Shown: one piece after another, positions 27,207-36,396 of the stretch | Layout of the letters: each line of letters opens with the position of its first letter | Numbering within the stretch: the stretch's first letter is position 1 | Source: Gillisia hiemivivida | GTDB taxonomy: Bacteria > Bacteroidota > Bacteroidia > Flavobacteriales > Flavobacteriaceae | Assembly: GCF_007997295.1 (NCBI RefSeq) | Contig: NZ_VORY01000003.1 | Location: 235,290 to 299,289 of the forward strand | Reading direction: 5' to 3' | DNA: 64,000 bases | The notes under the pieces: generated by a model | Told to the model about the DNA's origin: nothing | Database searches by the model: none | The model's input: only the letters and a program-made list of their open reading frames with translations | Made by a program: the position numbers and the translations under genes

Positions 27207-27769
27207 GTCATTCTGAACGCAATGTAATGAAGTGAAGAATCTCAACTAAGTACTAGGTATTTTATTAAGAAAGAGATCCTTCCTTCGTCAGGATGACAAA
27301 TAAGGATTTTAATGTCACATCGAGCGGAGTCGAGATGTTTTACCCAGTTAAATTCATCTTATAGGCTTATTCAATGGTAGCCTGACATTTTTTTTAGTTG
27401 TCATTCTGAACGCAATGAAATGAAGTGAAGAATCTCAAAGTAGTACCAGATGTTTTATTGAAAAAGAGATCCTTCCTTCGTCAGGAAGACAAAAAGGAAT
27501 TTACTGTCACATCGAGCGGAGTCGAGATGTTTTACCCAGTTAAATTCATCTTATAGGCTTAGTCAATGGTAGCCTGACTTTTTTTTAGTTATCATTCTGA
27601 ACGCAATGTAATGAAGTGAAGAATCTCAACTAAGTACTAGGTATTTTATTAAGAAAGAGATCCTTCCTTCGCCAGGATTACAAATAAGGACTTTAATGTC
27701 ACATCGAGCGGAGTCGAGATGTTTTACCCAGTTAGATTCATCTTATAGGCTTCGTCAATGGTAGCCTAT
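27207..27769. repeat. Three tandem imperfect repeats of about 192 bp
   Basis: Units begin at 27207, 27400 and 27591. Each contains TCATTCTGAACGCAATG, AAGTGAAGAATCTCAA, GAGATCCTTCCTTCG, GTCACATCGAGCGGAGTCG and CTTATAGGCTT.GTCAATGG in the same order. The units differ by scattered substitutions. They hold no ORF of note. Partial relatives occur at about 16189 and 36180-36270. The flanks 27152-27206 and 27770-27973 are AT-rich and otherwise empty apart from a diverged palindromic repeat near 27866. Confidence 0.9.
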
Positions 27770-27973
27770 CGAAGGGTTGTTTTAAATTATTTTAAACTTT
27801 CTTCAAAAATAAATCAATACCTAGGCAACCTTTTGTAATTTTCTTACGTCTATATAAATAGATGGGTTTAACTCTCAATGAGAGTTTGATTCTTCGAGTT
27901 CGTCTCGATTTTAAAATTAGTTGTTAAAACAAATGACTTGTGAGGATACTCTCAAGTAACTGAAATAAGCTTA

Positions 27974-28534
27974 GTGAAAGTAATTCCTCTTTTTAAAAAC
28001 GAAAAGCAATTAATTGCGAGAGCTGCGAAAAACCATCGCGATGCCCAACAGCATCTCTATGAAAAACATTCTGGTAAAATGTTAAGCGTTTGCAGAATGT
28101 ATGTTAAAGATCTTCAGCATGCGGAAGATGTCATGTTAACAGGATTTTTTAAGGTTTTCACACATTTAAAAGATTTTAAACATGAAGGTAGTTTTGAAGG
28201 TTGGGTGAGAAGGATCATGATACGAGAGTCTATTTCTTTTCTTCGGAAGAAAAATGAACTGGAGTTTCAGGAAGAAATGGAATCTGTAAAAAGTGAAGGA
28301 TTCGATACTATACAGGCTGAAATAGATGTAGATCATATTCAGCGGTTAATAGATGAATTGCCGGAAGGTTATAAAGCGGTTTTTGTACTCTATGCAGTAG
28401 AAGGGTATAAACACGCAGAAATTGCAGAATTACTTAAAATAACGGTTGGGACCTCAAAATCTCAATTGTTCAAAGCGAAAAAAATGTTACAAGAACAACT
28501 AGAAATAATAAACACTTCAAGTTATGGGAACTGA
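27974..28534 (+). CDS. ECF-type RNA polymerase sigma factor
   Basis: 186 residues. Region 2 (QHLYEKHSGKMLSVCRMY, then AEDVMLTGFFKVF) and region 4 (LPEGYKAVFVLYAVEGYKH, AEIAELLKITVGTSKSQLF) are recognisable. It starts at GTG 27974; no upstream ATG exists in frame. Overlaps the next gene by 11 nt; that gene encodes a single-pass membrane protein in the position usual for an anti-sigma partner. Confidence 0.9.
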   Translation: MKVIPLFKNEKQLIARAAKNHRDAQQHLYEKHSGKMLSVCRMYVKDLQHAEDVMLTGFFKVFTHLKDFKHEGSFEGWVRRIMIRESISFLRKKNELEFQEEMESVKSEGFDTIQAEIDVDHIQRLIDELPEGYKAVFVLYAVEGYKHAEIAELLKITVGTSKSQLFKAKKMLQEQLEIINTSSYGN

Positions 28535-29297
28535 GAGATTTGAAGATAAAATAAAAAGGCAGTTGCGGGATCGGGAGATCGCTCCATCTGCGGGAAGTTG
28601 GGACAAACTAAGTGCTAAATTAGATGAGACCCAACAAAAGAAAAAACCTTTTGTATTGTGGATGGGAATTGCTGCGAGTATTATTGGTGGGATCTTGATC
28701 TTAAGTTTAGTCTTCAATAATACCTCTCCTTCAGATTCCCCAGAAATGGTAGATGTGCATAAAGAAGCAGTTAAACTTGAAGAAAATCCAGTGGAAACTT
28801 CAGAAGAAATTTTTACTCAGACTCAAGATGAGGTAGAACAAGTTGCAACTTCAGAAGTAAAGAAGGAACAAATAACTCCTAGATCAAACCCAACTGTTAC
28901 TCCAGTAAACCAATTGCATCAAAACAATAGAGAAGCGATAGCAGTCATAGACAATAAGAGTTTGCTAAATCAAAATAGCTTAGGTATTTCTATCGAAACT
29001 ACTACAGATAAAATATTAGATCTAAAATTAAATGATGCTCTTACTAATGTTATCGCAAATGTCGAAAATAGGGCAACAGTCACAGATGCAGAGGTAAATA
29101 AATTACTTGCTGAAGCAGCAGCTAAAATTAGTCGAGAGCGTTACAAAACAGATTTTGCAGTTGGAAAGGTAAATCCACAAGAACTCTTACAAGATGTAGA
29201 ATTTGAAATGGACAATTCCTTTCGCGACAAGATCTTTGAGATTCTAAAAGAAGGATACTCAAAAGCGAGAACCGCAGTTGCAAACAGGAATTATTAA
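28524..29297 (+). CDS. Single-pass membrane protein, possible anti-sigma factor
   Basis: 257 residues: a cytoplasmic N-terminus of about 48 residues (KIKRQLRDREIAPSAGSWDK), one transmembrane helix (VLWMGIAASIIGGILILSLV), then a polar, probably periplasmic region. The layout and 11-nt overlap with the sigma gene suggest an anti-sigma role, but no zinc anti-sigma motif (HxxxCxxC) is present. Followed by an outer-membrane protein gene. Confidence 0.65.
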   Translation: MGTERFEDKIKRQLRDREIAPSAGSWDKLSAKLDETQQKKKPFVLWMGIAASIIGGILILSLVFNNTSPSDSPEMVDVHKEAVKLEENPVETSEEIFTQTQDEVEQVATSEVKKEQITPRSNPTVTPVNQLHQNNREAIAVIDNKSLLNQNSLGISIETTTDKILDLKLNDALTNVIANVENRATVTDAEVNKLLAEAAAKISRERYKTDFAVGKVNPQELLQDVEFEMDNSFRDKIFEILKEGYSKARTAVANRNY

Positions 29298-29428
29298 CTA
29301 GGATAGAATTAGCCGTTATATCATCACAAAGACTCAAAAAGTCAAATTAAATCATTCATCAATCAAGTCCAATAAGCCACCTCTTCAAAAGAGGAGGTAG
29401 GCAGAGGACATTTAAAAACCAAAACATC

Positions 29429-30493
29429 ATGAAAACAATTATCGTAACTCTCACACTTATTTTATTCAGTTTTGTCATGCAGGAGATGCAAGCACAAAAT
29501 GATAGCATTCCTTCCAGTTCCAAAGATTCTATTTCGATTAAAAGTGAATTCTTGGAAAAACAAAGAGAAAAGATACTTGAAGAAGAGAAGGTAGAACTTA
29601 AATATAAGTTAGAAAGAATTCAAATGCGACTTGATAATAAGTCTATTACGCAAGAGGAAGCCGATAAATTAAAGAAGGAGGCAGCTGAAAAGCATGCCCT
29701 AAATATTGAAAATCGAATCGCAATATTAGAAAATAAGACAGCTTTGGATGAAAGAAATGGTGCAGCTTATCGTACTTCGATCGAATTGCTTGGGAATGGG
29801 AAGATCGTAAATGTAAGCGTGAATTATGGGGATGAAAAGAAACGTGCTTTTGATAGGCGAACAACAAGTGATCTAGTTCTTGCTGCAGGTTTCAACAATG
29901 TCATCTCTGATGAGAATTCTCTAGATAATTCAGATTTTAAAATTGGTGGAAGTCGGTTTTTTGAAATTGGGTGGGCCTGGAAAACCAGAGTTTTTCAAAA
30001 CACCAATTGGATGCGTGTAAAATATGGAGTTTCTTTTCAGTTCAATGGATTGAAACCTACAGATAATCGCTATTTTGTTGAAAATGGAGATGTAACTCAG
30101 TTGGAAGAATTTGAATACGATCTGGATAAATCCAAGTTTAGATCAGATAATTTAGTATTCCCTGTACACTTTGAATTTGGGCCTTCCAAAAAGACTGAGG
30201 GAGCAGATTATATAAGATATAGCACTAAAAGTCAGTTTAAAATTGGGGTTGGTGGTTATGCCGGATTCAATATTGGAGAGCGTCAAAAACTGAAATACAC
30301 CGTAGACGGAGACAAAAAGAAAGATAAGTTAAAAGGAGACTATAACACGAACGATTTTGTTTATGGCTTAAGTAGTTACGTGAGTCTGGGTGGTACTGCT
30401 CTATATGTGAAATATGACCTTAATCCGCTGTTTAAAGACCCAAATATTGAGATGAGAAATATCTCGTTTGGACTAAGATTTGATATAGATTAA
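29429..30493 (+). CDS. Outer-membrane beta-barrel protein, unknown function
   Basis: 354 residues. Signal peptide (MKTIIVTLTLILFSFVMQEM, cleavage after AQA), then a charged coiled-coil-like segment (about residues 30-100, rich in Glu and Lys), then a beta-barrel-like region ending in phenylalanine-containing strands (ISFGLRFDID). It may be the envelope target or output of the upstream sigma/anti-sigma pair; this is inferred from order only. Confidence 0.7.
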   Translation: MKTIIVTLTLILFSFVMQEMQAQNDSIPSSSKDSISIKSEFLEKQREKILEEEKVELKYKLERIQMRLDNKSITQEEADKLKKEAAEKHALNIENRIAILENKTALDERNGAAYRTSIELLGNGKIVNVSVNYGDEKKRAFDRRTTSDLVLAAGFNNVISDENSLDNSDFKIGGSRFFEIGWAWKTRVFQNTNWMRVKYGVSFQFNGLKPTDNRYFVENGDVTQLEEFEYDLDKSKFRSDNLVFPVHFEFGPSKKTEGADYIRYSTKSQFKIGVGGYAGFNIGERQKLKYTVDGDKKKDKLKGDYNTNDFVYGLSSYVSLGGTALYVKYDLNPLFKDPNIEMRNISFGLRFDID

Positions 30494-30515
30494 GTACAAT
30501 CTGCTAAGTTGTGAA

Positions 30516-30557
30516 AGAGGATGGTTTTCTATTGTTGGAAAGCCATCCTCTTTTTTT
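30516..30557 (+). terminator. Terminator after the outer-membrane protein gene
   Basis: AGAGGATGGTTTTC (30516-30529) pairs with GAAAGCCATCCTCT (30538-30551), one G-U, followed by seven T. Confidence 0.88.
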
Positions 30558-30608
30558 ATTTATTGTTACATTTGGGTCATCTTACAAATCACATATTCTG
30601 AATAGCCT

Positions 30609-32573
30609 TTGATCTCAAAAAACTCCATAGACCTTGTATTTGAAACTGCCCGCGTAGAGGAAGTTTTAGGCGATTTCGTCCAACTAAAAAAGTCTGGAAG
30701 TAATTTCAAGGGGTTGAGTCCGTTTACAGACGAGCGCTCTCCGAGTTTTATGGTGTCTCCAGTGAAGCAGATCTGGAAAGATTTCTCCAGTGGAAAAGGG
30801 GGGAATGTAGTGGCCTTCTTAATGGAGCACGAACATTTCACCTACCCCGAAGCTATAAAGTATCTCGCCAAGAAATATAATATAGAAATTGAGGAGACCG
30901 AGCAGACAGACGAGCAGAAACAACTTTTAGACGAACGTGAAAGTATGTATCTGGTTTCTGAATTTGCAAGTACTTATTTTCAGAACACCATGCTTAAAAC
31001 CGACCAAGGGAAAGCCATTGGTCTTAGTTATTTTAAGGAACGGGGTTTTACAGATGAAACCATCAAAGAATTTGGTCTAGGATATTGTTTAGATGAATGG
31101 GATGCTTTTACTTCTGAAGCAATTCGCAAAGGTTATAAAATGGATTATCTGGAAAAAACCGGACTAACCATCGTAAAAGGCGAAAAGCAATTTGACAGAT
31201 TTAAAGGAAGAGTGATGTTCCCGATTCAATCCATGTCTGGAAGAGTCCTAGGTTTTGGAGGCCGAATTTTAACTAACGATAAAAAAGCAGCAAAATATTT
31301 AAATTCTCCAGAAAGTGATATTTACCACAAGAGTAAAGTGCTTTACGGCATTTATCACGCAAAGCAATACATCGCAAAAGAAGATAACTGTTATTTGGTA
31401 GAAGGATATACAGATGTAATCCAATTTCATCAAAGCGGAATTAAAAATACAGTTTCTTCATCTGGTACTGCCTTAACTTCAGAACAAATAAGGCTTATAA
31501 ATAGACTCACTAAGAATATTACAGTTCTTTTTGATGGAGATGCTGCAGGAATGCGAGCTGCTATTCGCGGAATCGATCTAATATTAGAGCAAGGGATGAA
31601 TGTGAAAGTGGTGGTTTTTCCAGAAGGGGAAGATCCAGATAGCTTTGCGAAGAAGAATTCTCAATCAGAATTAGAGGAATACCTTGAAGAAAATTCAAAA
31701 GATTTTATTGAATTCAAAGCCTCACTGTTATATCAGGATGCTAAGAATGACCCGGTAAAACGCGCTAATTTAATTCATGATATGGTATCGAGCATTGCTA
31801 AGATCCCAAATCAAATTCAGCAAGAAGTGTATATTCAGGAATGTTCCAGAATAATGGATATTTCTGAAGAAGTCTTGTTTTCTACCTTGACGCAGATGAT
31901 GGCTAAAGAGGGGAAAACTGCTCCTCAAAATAAGGGGAAAACTAAGACTCTGGAAGTAGTAAAAGAATCTACATCCCCGCAAACTAAGGTGGATGAGTTA
32001 TTCGAACTGGAAAGAAAGATAATTAGCCTATTATTGCTTTATGGTACAGTAGAGGAGGAGTTTGAAGATCTTGTTTGGAAAGAAAATGCTCAGGGAGAAT
32101 TAGTCTTGGAACCAGAGTTACAGAAGGCTAAAGTTTTTGAAAAGATATTCTTAGATCTTCAGGAAGATGAAGTAGCCTTTACCAACGAACTTTTTAAGGA
32201 ATTGTATAGTTTGGTGATCAATAAATTGAACGAAGAAGGCAAGCTAACTCTAGAGACTTTTGTGAATGAACTAGACTCTAAATTATCCGGAGAAGTAACT
32301 ACCATCTTGATGGAGGAGGAACAATATATTTTACACGACTGGGAACGTATGGATATCATGGTAAAGCAAAAAGATGCCAGCATTGCCAGATTAGTGAATG
32401 AGACCATCCTTGCTCTAAGACGTTTTTTAATTACCAGAAAGATTGATGAATTATCTAAAGAAATTAAAGAGGCTGAACCTTCTGAAGATGGTGCTTCCAG
32501 TTCCTTAGAAGATATAGTAGATTATCTTTCTTTGAAAAAAATCCTTTCCAATAAATTGAATCGAGTTATGTAA
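30609..32573 (+). CDS. dnaG: DNA primase
   Basis: 654 residues. N-terminal CHC2-like fold (residues 1-95), catalytic TOPRIM core with VEGYTDVIQFH and LFDGDAAGMRA, and a C-terminal helicase-binding region. Starts at TTG 30609, fixed by the family N-terminus MISKNSID; a TACATTTG box lies about 36 nt upstream. All four expected zinc ligands are replaced: C-P-F-H becomes S37-P-F-T40 and C-F-G-C becomes D58-F-S-S61, while the rest of the fold (PSFMVSP, GKGGN) is kept. Overlaps the convergent response regulator by 8 nt. Confidence 0.95.
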   Translation: MISKNSIDLVFETARVEEVLGDFVQLKKSGSNFKGLSPFTDERSPSFMVSPVKQIWKDFSSGKGGNVVAFLMEHEHFTYPEAIKYLAKKYNIEIEETEQTDEQKQLLDERESMYLVSEFASTYFQNTMLKTDQGKAIGLSYFKERGFTDETIKEFGLGYCLDEWDAFTSEAIRKGYKMDYLEKTGLTIVKGEKQFDRFKGRVMFPIQSMSGRVLGFGGRILTNDKKAAKYLNSPESDIYHKSKVLYGIYHAKQYIAKEDNCYLVEGYTDVIQFHQSGIKNTVSSSGTALTSEQIRLINRLTKNITVLFDGDAAGMRAAIRGIDLILEQGMNVKVVVFPEGEDPDSFAKKNSQSELEEYLEENSKDFIEFKASLLYQDAKNDPVKRANLIHDMVSSIAKIPNQIQQEVYIQECSRIMDISEEVLFSTLTQMMAKEGKTAPQNKGKTKTLEVVKESTSPQTKVDELFELERKIISLLLLYGTVEEEFEDLVWKENAQGELVLEPELQKAKVFEKIFLDLQEDEVAFTNELFKELYSLVINKLNEEGKLTLETFVNELDSKLSGEVTTILMEEEQYILHDWERMDIMVKQKDASIARLVNETILALRRFLITRKIDELSKEIKEAEPSEDGASSSLEDIVDYLSLKKILSNKLNRVM

Positions 32574-33204
32574 TTCGAAGTTGAAGTAATCTAGATTGGT
32601 TGATAAGATCTGCTAGGTTATCTACCTTGAGTTTCTTTAAAAGCCTTGTTTTATAGGTGCTCACCGTTTTTTCATTGATGTCTAATGCTTCAGCAATATC
32701 TTTATTACGCTTTCCATTAGAAAGTAAATTAAGCACTTCCATTTCTCTGGTAGATAACTTTTTAAATTTTGCGATCAACCCATTTCCGTTGGTAGCTCCA
32801 GAATTGATCTTATCGGTAATGTTTTTATTCAAATAAATTCCTCCTCGGGCAACTTGTTGGATAGCATTAAACAAACTCTCTGTAGAAGCTGTTTTAGATA
32901 AATAACCAGATGCACCAGCTTTTATTGCACTTAAGGCATACATTTCCTCAGGGTGACAACTAAATACTAGTATCCTAATTCTCGGAAATTCGGTTTTAAT
33001 GGTTCGGAGAGCCGTAATTCCATTAATCTCTGGCAGATCTATTTCTATTACCAGAACTTCGGGAGAATGAGCTCTAAGAGATTTTATTAAATCCTTCCCG
33101 TTGGTAACGTTTCCAATAACATTTAGTTCATTTTGATCTGCAAGTAAGGATTTAATTCCTTCGCGTGTGATCGGATGGTGGTCTGCAATTAAGATTGTAC
33201 TCAT
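32566..33204 (-). CDS. NarL/LuxR-type response regulator with Glu at the phosphoacceptor site
   Basis: 212 residues: receiver domain (1-120) and GerE/LuxR helix-turn-helix (about 145-205, LSTREMEVLNLLSNGKRNKD). In the receiver the residue aligned with the phospho-Asp of NarL (LLDLNMPG) is Glu54 (VIEIDLPE), and the second acidic-pocket residue is His9 (ADHHP); the conserved Lys is in LSKTAS. It may therefore act without phosphorylation. No histidine kinase gene is nearby. Confidence 0.9.
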   Translation of the reverse strand: MSTILIADHHPITREGIKSLLADQNELNVIGNVTNGKDLIKSLRAHSPEVLVIEIDLPEINGITALRTIKTEFPRIRILVFSCHPEEMYALSAIKAGASGYLSKTASTESLFNAIQQVARGGIYLNKNITDKINSGATNGNGLIAKFKKLSTREMEVLNLLSNGKRNKDIAEALDINEKTVSTYKTRLLKKLKVDNLADLINQSRLLQLRIT

Positions 33205-33326
33205 AAATATTAATTAGCACTAAATTACAGCAGCAGGGTTTGCGTCTTAGTAGTTATGTATAATATTTAAAATTAGCAGATTATTTATTCAATTGCTGAA
33301 GCAGTGTGTATTATTCGATAAAAGCA

Positions 33327-34118
33327 CTAATTTCTAAGATTAACGGGTATTTCGCAAACTGGAATCGGTTGCATTTTATGTTGATTTGCTTTATTTCGAC
33401 CTTTATAAATATTAAAAACTTCCTGTTCTCTGTCAGAATAATCTTCTGCATTCATTCCCAGTTGATCTCTTCCCATTGCCCATTCCAATTCGTCGTAACT
33501 CGCTCCAATTTGGTCTTCATCGCTTCTGCTGTCACCAAATAATCCATCAGTAGGTGGTGCATTTAAAATCTCTTCACGAATATTTAAATATCTTCCAATC
33601 TCGTAAACTTCGCTTTTCATTAAATCTGCAATCGGACTTAAGTCAACTCCACCATCTCCATACTTGGTGTAAAATCCTACACCAAAATCTTCTACCTTAT
33701 TTCCTGTTCCAGCTACCAAATATTTATGTAAGCCAGCAAAATAATATAAAGTAGACATTCTTAATCTTGCTCTGGTATTGGCCAGGGAAATATGTAAATT
33801 AGGATTTTCGTCTTCAAAAGGCACCACTTCCTTAAACTGTTCGAAAACAGGTGTTAGGTCTACTTCTACATTGGTAACATTTGCAAAATGACTTTTCAAA
33901 TAAGATATATGATTTTGTCCTCTGCTCACCTGAGTTATGGCTTGATGTATTGGCATTTCTACACACAACGTACGCAATCCTGTTTTTGCACAAAGCGCTG
34001 AGGTAACAGCCGAGTCTATCCCGCCACTTATCCCTACAATAAAACCATTCATGTTGGATGAAGTTGCATAATCTTTTAACCAATCTACAATGTGATTTAC
34101 TACCTTTTCAGTTTGCAT
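33327..34118 (-). CDS. nadE: NH3-dependent NAD+ synthetase
   Basis: 263 residues. Amidates deamido-NAD using ammonia. The PP-loop SGGIDSAVTSALCAK is near the N-terminus; GTGNKVEDFGVGFYTKYGDGG is characteristic. There is no glutaminase domain, so it is the short ammonia-dependent form. Divergent from gldB across a 105-bp gap that contains the gldB promoter. Confidence 0.95.
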   Translation of the reverse strand: MQTEKVVNHIVDWLKDYATSSNMNGFIVGISGGIDSAVTSALCAKTGLRTLCVEMPIHQAITQVSRGQNHISYLKSHFANVTNVEVDLTPVFEQFKEVVPFEDENPNLHISLANTRARLRMSTLYYFAGLHKYLVAGTGNKVEDFGVGFYTKYGDGGVDLSPIADLMKSEVYEIGRYLNIREEILNAPPTDGLFGDSRSDEDQIGASYDELEWAMGRDQLGMNAEDYSDREQEVFNIYKGRNKANQHKMQPIPVCEIPVNLRN

Positions 34119-34121
34119 AAT

Positions 34122-34154
34122 TTTGGGTGTTTAGAATTCTAAGTAATACCTTTG
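34122..34154 (+). promoter_or_regulatory. Promoter of gldBC
   Basis: TTTG at 34122-34125 and TACCTTTG at 34147-34154, spaced 21 nt, in the divergent nadE-gldB gap. Confidence 0.65.
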
Positions 34155-34223
34155 CAAGCAAATTTAGCAAGTTTAAATTAGTATCAAAAACAGCCTGCGT
34201 TAAAGGCATCATAATTATATTAG

Positions 34224-35183
34224 ATGGTTAGATTAATAAGTATGCTTTTTTTGGTTCTAATTCTGGTTGCTTGTAACTCGCGGTCAAATGAAGAAAAGGA
34301 GATTGAGAAGATAGCTATAGATCTAAAAGTAACTCGTTTCGACAAGAAATTCGCGGAGGTCACAGGAGATAATTTACCTCAATTAAAGAGTGAATATCCC
34401 TATTTATTTCCTGAAAGGTTTACAGACAGTATGTGGATCGCTAAGGCTAATGATAGCATTCAGAAGGAATTAAATGAAGAAGTAGAAAAAGCTTTTCCTG
34501 ATTTTTCTACTGAAGAAGATGGTATATATGAGCTTTTTCAGCATACCAAATATTATTTTCCTTCCTTCGAAATTCCACATGTAATTACTATAACTTCTGA
34601 AGTAGACTATAGAAATAAAGTCTTATTAACTCCAGATTATTTATTTATTTCTTTAGACACCTATTTAGGGAAAGAGCATCCGTTTTATATAGGATTGCAA
34701 GAATATTTAAAAAAGAATTTTGAAAAGGATCAGATTCTTCCGGATGTTGCTAATGAGATCGCAGAGGTTTACGTGCCTCAACCAGAATCTAAAACGTTTC
34801 TCGCGCATATGGTGTACTATGGAAAGATCCTTTATTTAAAAGATCTTCTTTTATCAAAGGTTGCAGATCATGATAAAATTGGATATAATGAAGTAGAATT
34901 AAAGTGGGCTATAGCTAATGAAGAAGAAGTATGGAGATATTTTGTGGAGCGGGAAGTAATATTTAATACCGATACCGACTTAAATTCTAGATTCCTATAT
35001 CCTGCGCCATTTTCTAAATTCTATCTTGAATTAGACGCAGAGTCTCCTGCAAGGTTGGGACAGTTTATAGGATGGCAAATGATACGTCAATATATGGATA
35101 AAAATGAAGTGAGTGTTCAGGAAATGCTTGCTACGAATGCAGAAACAATTTTTAATAAAGCAAATTACAAACCAAAGAAATAA
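34224..35183 (+). CDS. gldB: Gliding motility lipoprotein GldB
   Basis: 319 residues with a lipoprotein signal (LFLVLILVACNS, Cys about residue 17). The following VTRFDKKF and the segment YLFPERFTDSMWI match the GldB family, an essential component linked to flavobacterial gliding and secretion. gldC follows with a 1-nt overlap, the order known from Flavobacterium. gldA lies about 18 kb upstream. Confidence 0.9.
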   Translation: MVRLISMLFLVLILVACNSRSNEEKEIEKIAIDLKVTRFDKKFAEVTGDNLPQLKSEYPYLFPERFTDSMWIAKANDSIQKELNEEVEKAFPDFSTEEDGIYELFQHTKYYFPSFEIPHVITITSEVDYRNKVLLTPDYLFISLDTYLGKEHPFYIGLQEYLKKNFEKDQILPDVANEIAEVYVPQPESKTFLAHMVYYGKILYLKDLLLSKVADHDKIGYNEVELKWAIANEEEVWRYFVEREVIFNTDTDLNSRFLYPAPFSKFYLELDAESPARLGQFIGWQMIRQYMDKNEVSVQEMLATNAETIFNKANYKPKK

Positions 35184-35518
35184 TGGCAGAATTTAAAAAA
35201 TCTGAGATCAATATAGAAGTTATATTAGATGAGAATAAGGTTCCAGAGGAATTATATTGGAGTGCAGACGATGGAGCTATCTATAAAGAGGAAGCCAAAG
35301 CTATGATGTTATCTATGTGGGATGGGAAACAGCAGGAAACCTTGCGAATAGACCTATGGACCAAAGATATGCCGGTAGATGAAATGAAGAAGTTTTTTCA
35401 CCAGACACTTGTAGCAATGAGTGATACTTTTAATAGAGCAACCCAAGATGAAAAAATGACAGCTACTATGAAGGATTTCTGCGATTATTTTGCTGAAAAA
35501 ATGGAGCTGAAGGAGTAA
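35183..35518 (+). CDS. gldC: Gliding motility protein GldC
   Basis: 111 residues, the usual GldC length, no signal peptide. Directly follows gldB with a 1-nt overlap. Motifs such as LDENKVPEELYWSADD and LWTKDMPVDEMKKFF agree with the GldC family. It is an accessory to gliding in Flavobacterium; its molecular role is unknown. Confidence 0.9.
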   Translation: MAEFKKSEINIEVILDENKVPEELYWSADDGAIYKEEAKAMMLSMWDGKQQETLRIDLWTKDMPVDEMKKFFHQTLVAMSDTFNRATQDEKMTATMKDFCDYFAEKMELKE

Positions 35519-35930
35519 TTATATTTAGTTACCTTATCTCAAAACATCTGGATATTTCAGGATCTTACTTTTATTGAAAATCTGAAAGTTGACGAGAGAA
35601 ATAATCGTGGTTTCTAAGTTGGAAAACCGAAATTGATTGGCTGTAAAGTATCCTAAACGTATAATGTACGTTATTCTGTCCCGTATGCTTTGGGAGTTTC
35701 AGAATATAATTACACCGTAAATCAACGTAATAAATTAAGACCTTGAAATAAATTACCATTGACGTATTTACTAAGTTGCCCAAAATACGAGACCCTGAAA
35801 CCAGTTGCCATTGACGTAATTCCAAGAATCTAGCAAACACTCCCTCCCGAAAGCTTTCGGGAAGTCGGTAATGATCTGTTTATTTTTTAAGATTGTTCAT
35901 TTTTTTGCGTGTCCAAAAAAACGAACCAAA
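35519..35930. other. Intergenic repeats with direct copies of CCATTGACGTA
   Basis: No gene is recognised. Two related segments (about 35737-35772 and 35788-35823) each contain GACC.TGAAA followed by CCATTGACGTA; an inverted copy TACGTCAATGG lies at about 36097, beyond the structured element. CCCGAAAGCTTTCGGG at about 35847 is a palindrome. Confidence 0.55.
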
Positions 35931-36059
35931 AAAAGGACACTTTTTTGTAGGTGTTTCAAATTATGCTACCGCATAATTTGAACAGTACTTCCACGACGTA
36001 AAATTTTCTCCAAGGCTTCGAAAATTTTACGCCGTGAAAGCACTACACTTGCAAAAAAG
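35909..36059. repeat. Structured element folding as a three-way junction
   Basis: Starts with GTGTCC...GGACAC (35909-35914, 35935-35940). The outer stem 35940-35954 (CTTTTTTGTAGGTGT) pairs imperfectly with 36045-36059. Inside, with almost no unpaired bases, are hairpin 1 (TTCAAATTATGC 35955-35966 with GCATAATTTGAA 35971-35982) and hairpin 2 (35984-36008 with 36020-36044, 25 positions, three mismatches). MITE-like repeat or structured RNA; no transposase is nearby. Confidence 0.7.
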
Positions 36060-36331
36060 AAGTTTTCTAGAAGATAAATCTGCTAGCAACCATAATACGT
36101 CAATGGCCTTCGCTAGATAATTTTTTTATCACAGGTCGCAGTTTGAAGAAACAGAAAAATGTTGTTTCGAGCCCTTCGGCTTTGCTCAGGATAAACTAAA
36201 GTCGAGAAATCTTATTTGAGCAGAACAACTTCGATAAGAGATCCCTCCCGCCGTCGGGATGACAATGTAATCATTCCTTTCCCGAAGCGTCGGGATATTT
36301 CAGGATCTTAAATAGCTTAAAGCAAAACATC
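36060..36331. other. Repeat-derived intergenic sequence before the rho terminator
   Basis: Contains the inverted CCATTGACGTA copy near 36097 and a segment (about 36180-36265) related to the 192-bp repeat family, including AGAGATCCCTCCCG and GGGATGACAA. No ORF or RNA was recognised. Confidence 0.5.
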
Positions 36332-36367
36332 AAAAAACCCCACCAATTTTAAAATTGTTGGGGTTTT
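36332..36367 (-). terminator. Terminator of rho
   Basis: On the plus strand AAAACCCCACCAATTTT (36334-36350) meets AAAATTGTTGGGGTTTT (36351-36367), one mismatch. On the minus strand it follows the rho stop by about 30 nt and ends in a T run. Confidence 0.88.
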
Positions 36368-36396
36368 ATAATATTTAAATGATTCGGATGACTCTT

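Noticed and set aside
27207..27769. Possible CRISPR array in the tandem repeats
   Set aside because: Units are about 192 bp and similar along their whole length; there are no short identical repeats separated by unique spacers and no cas genes nearby.
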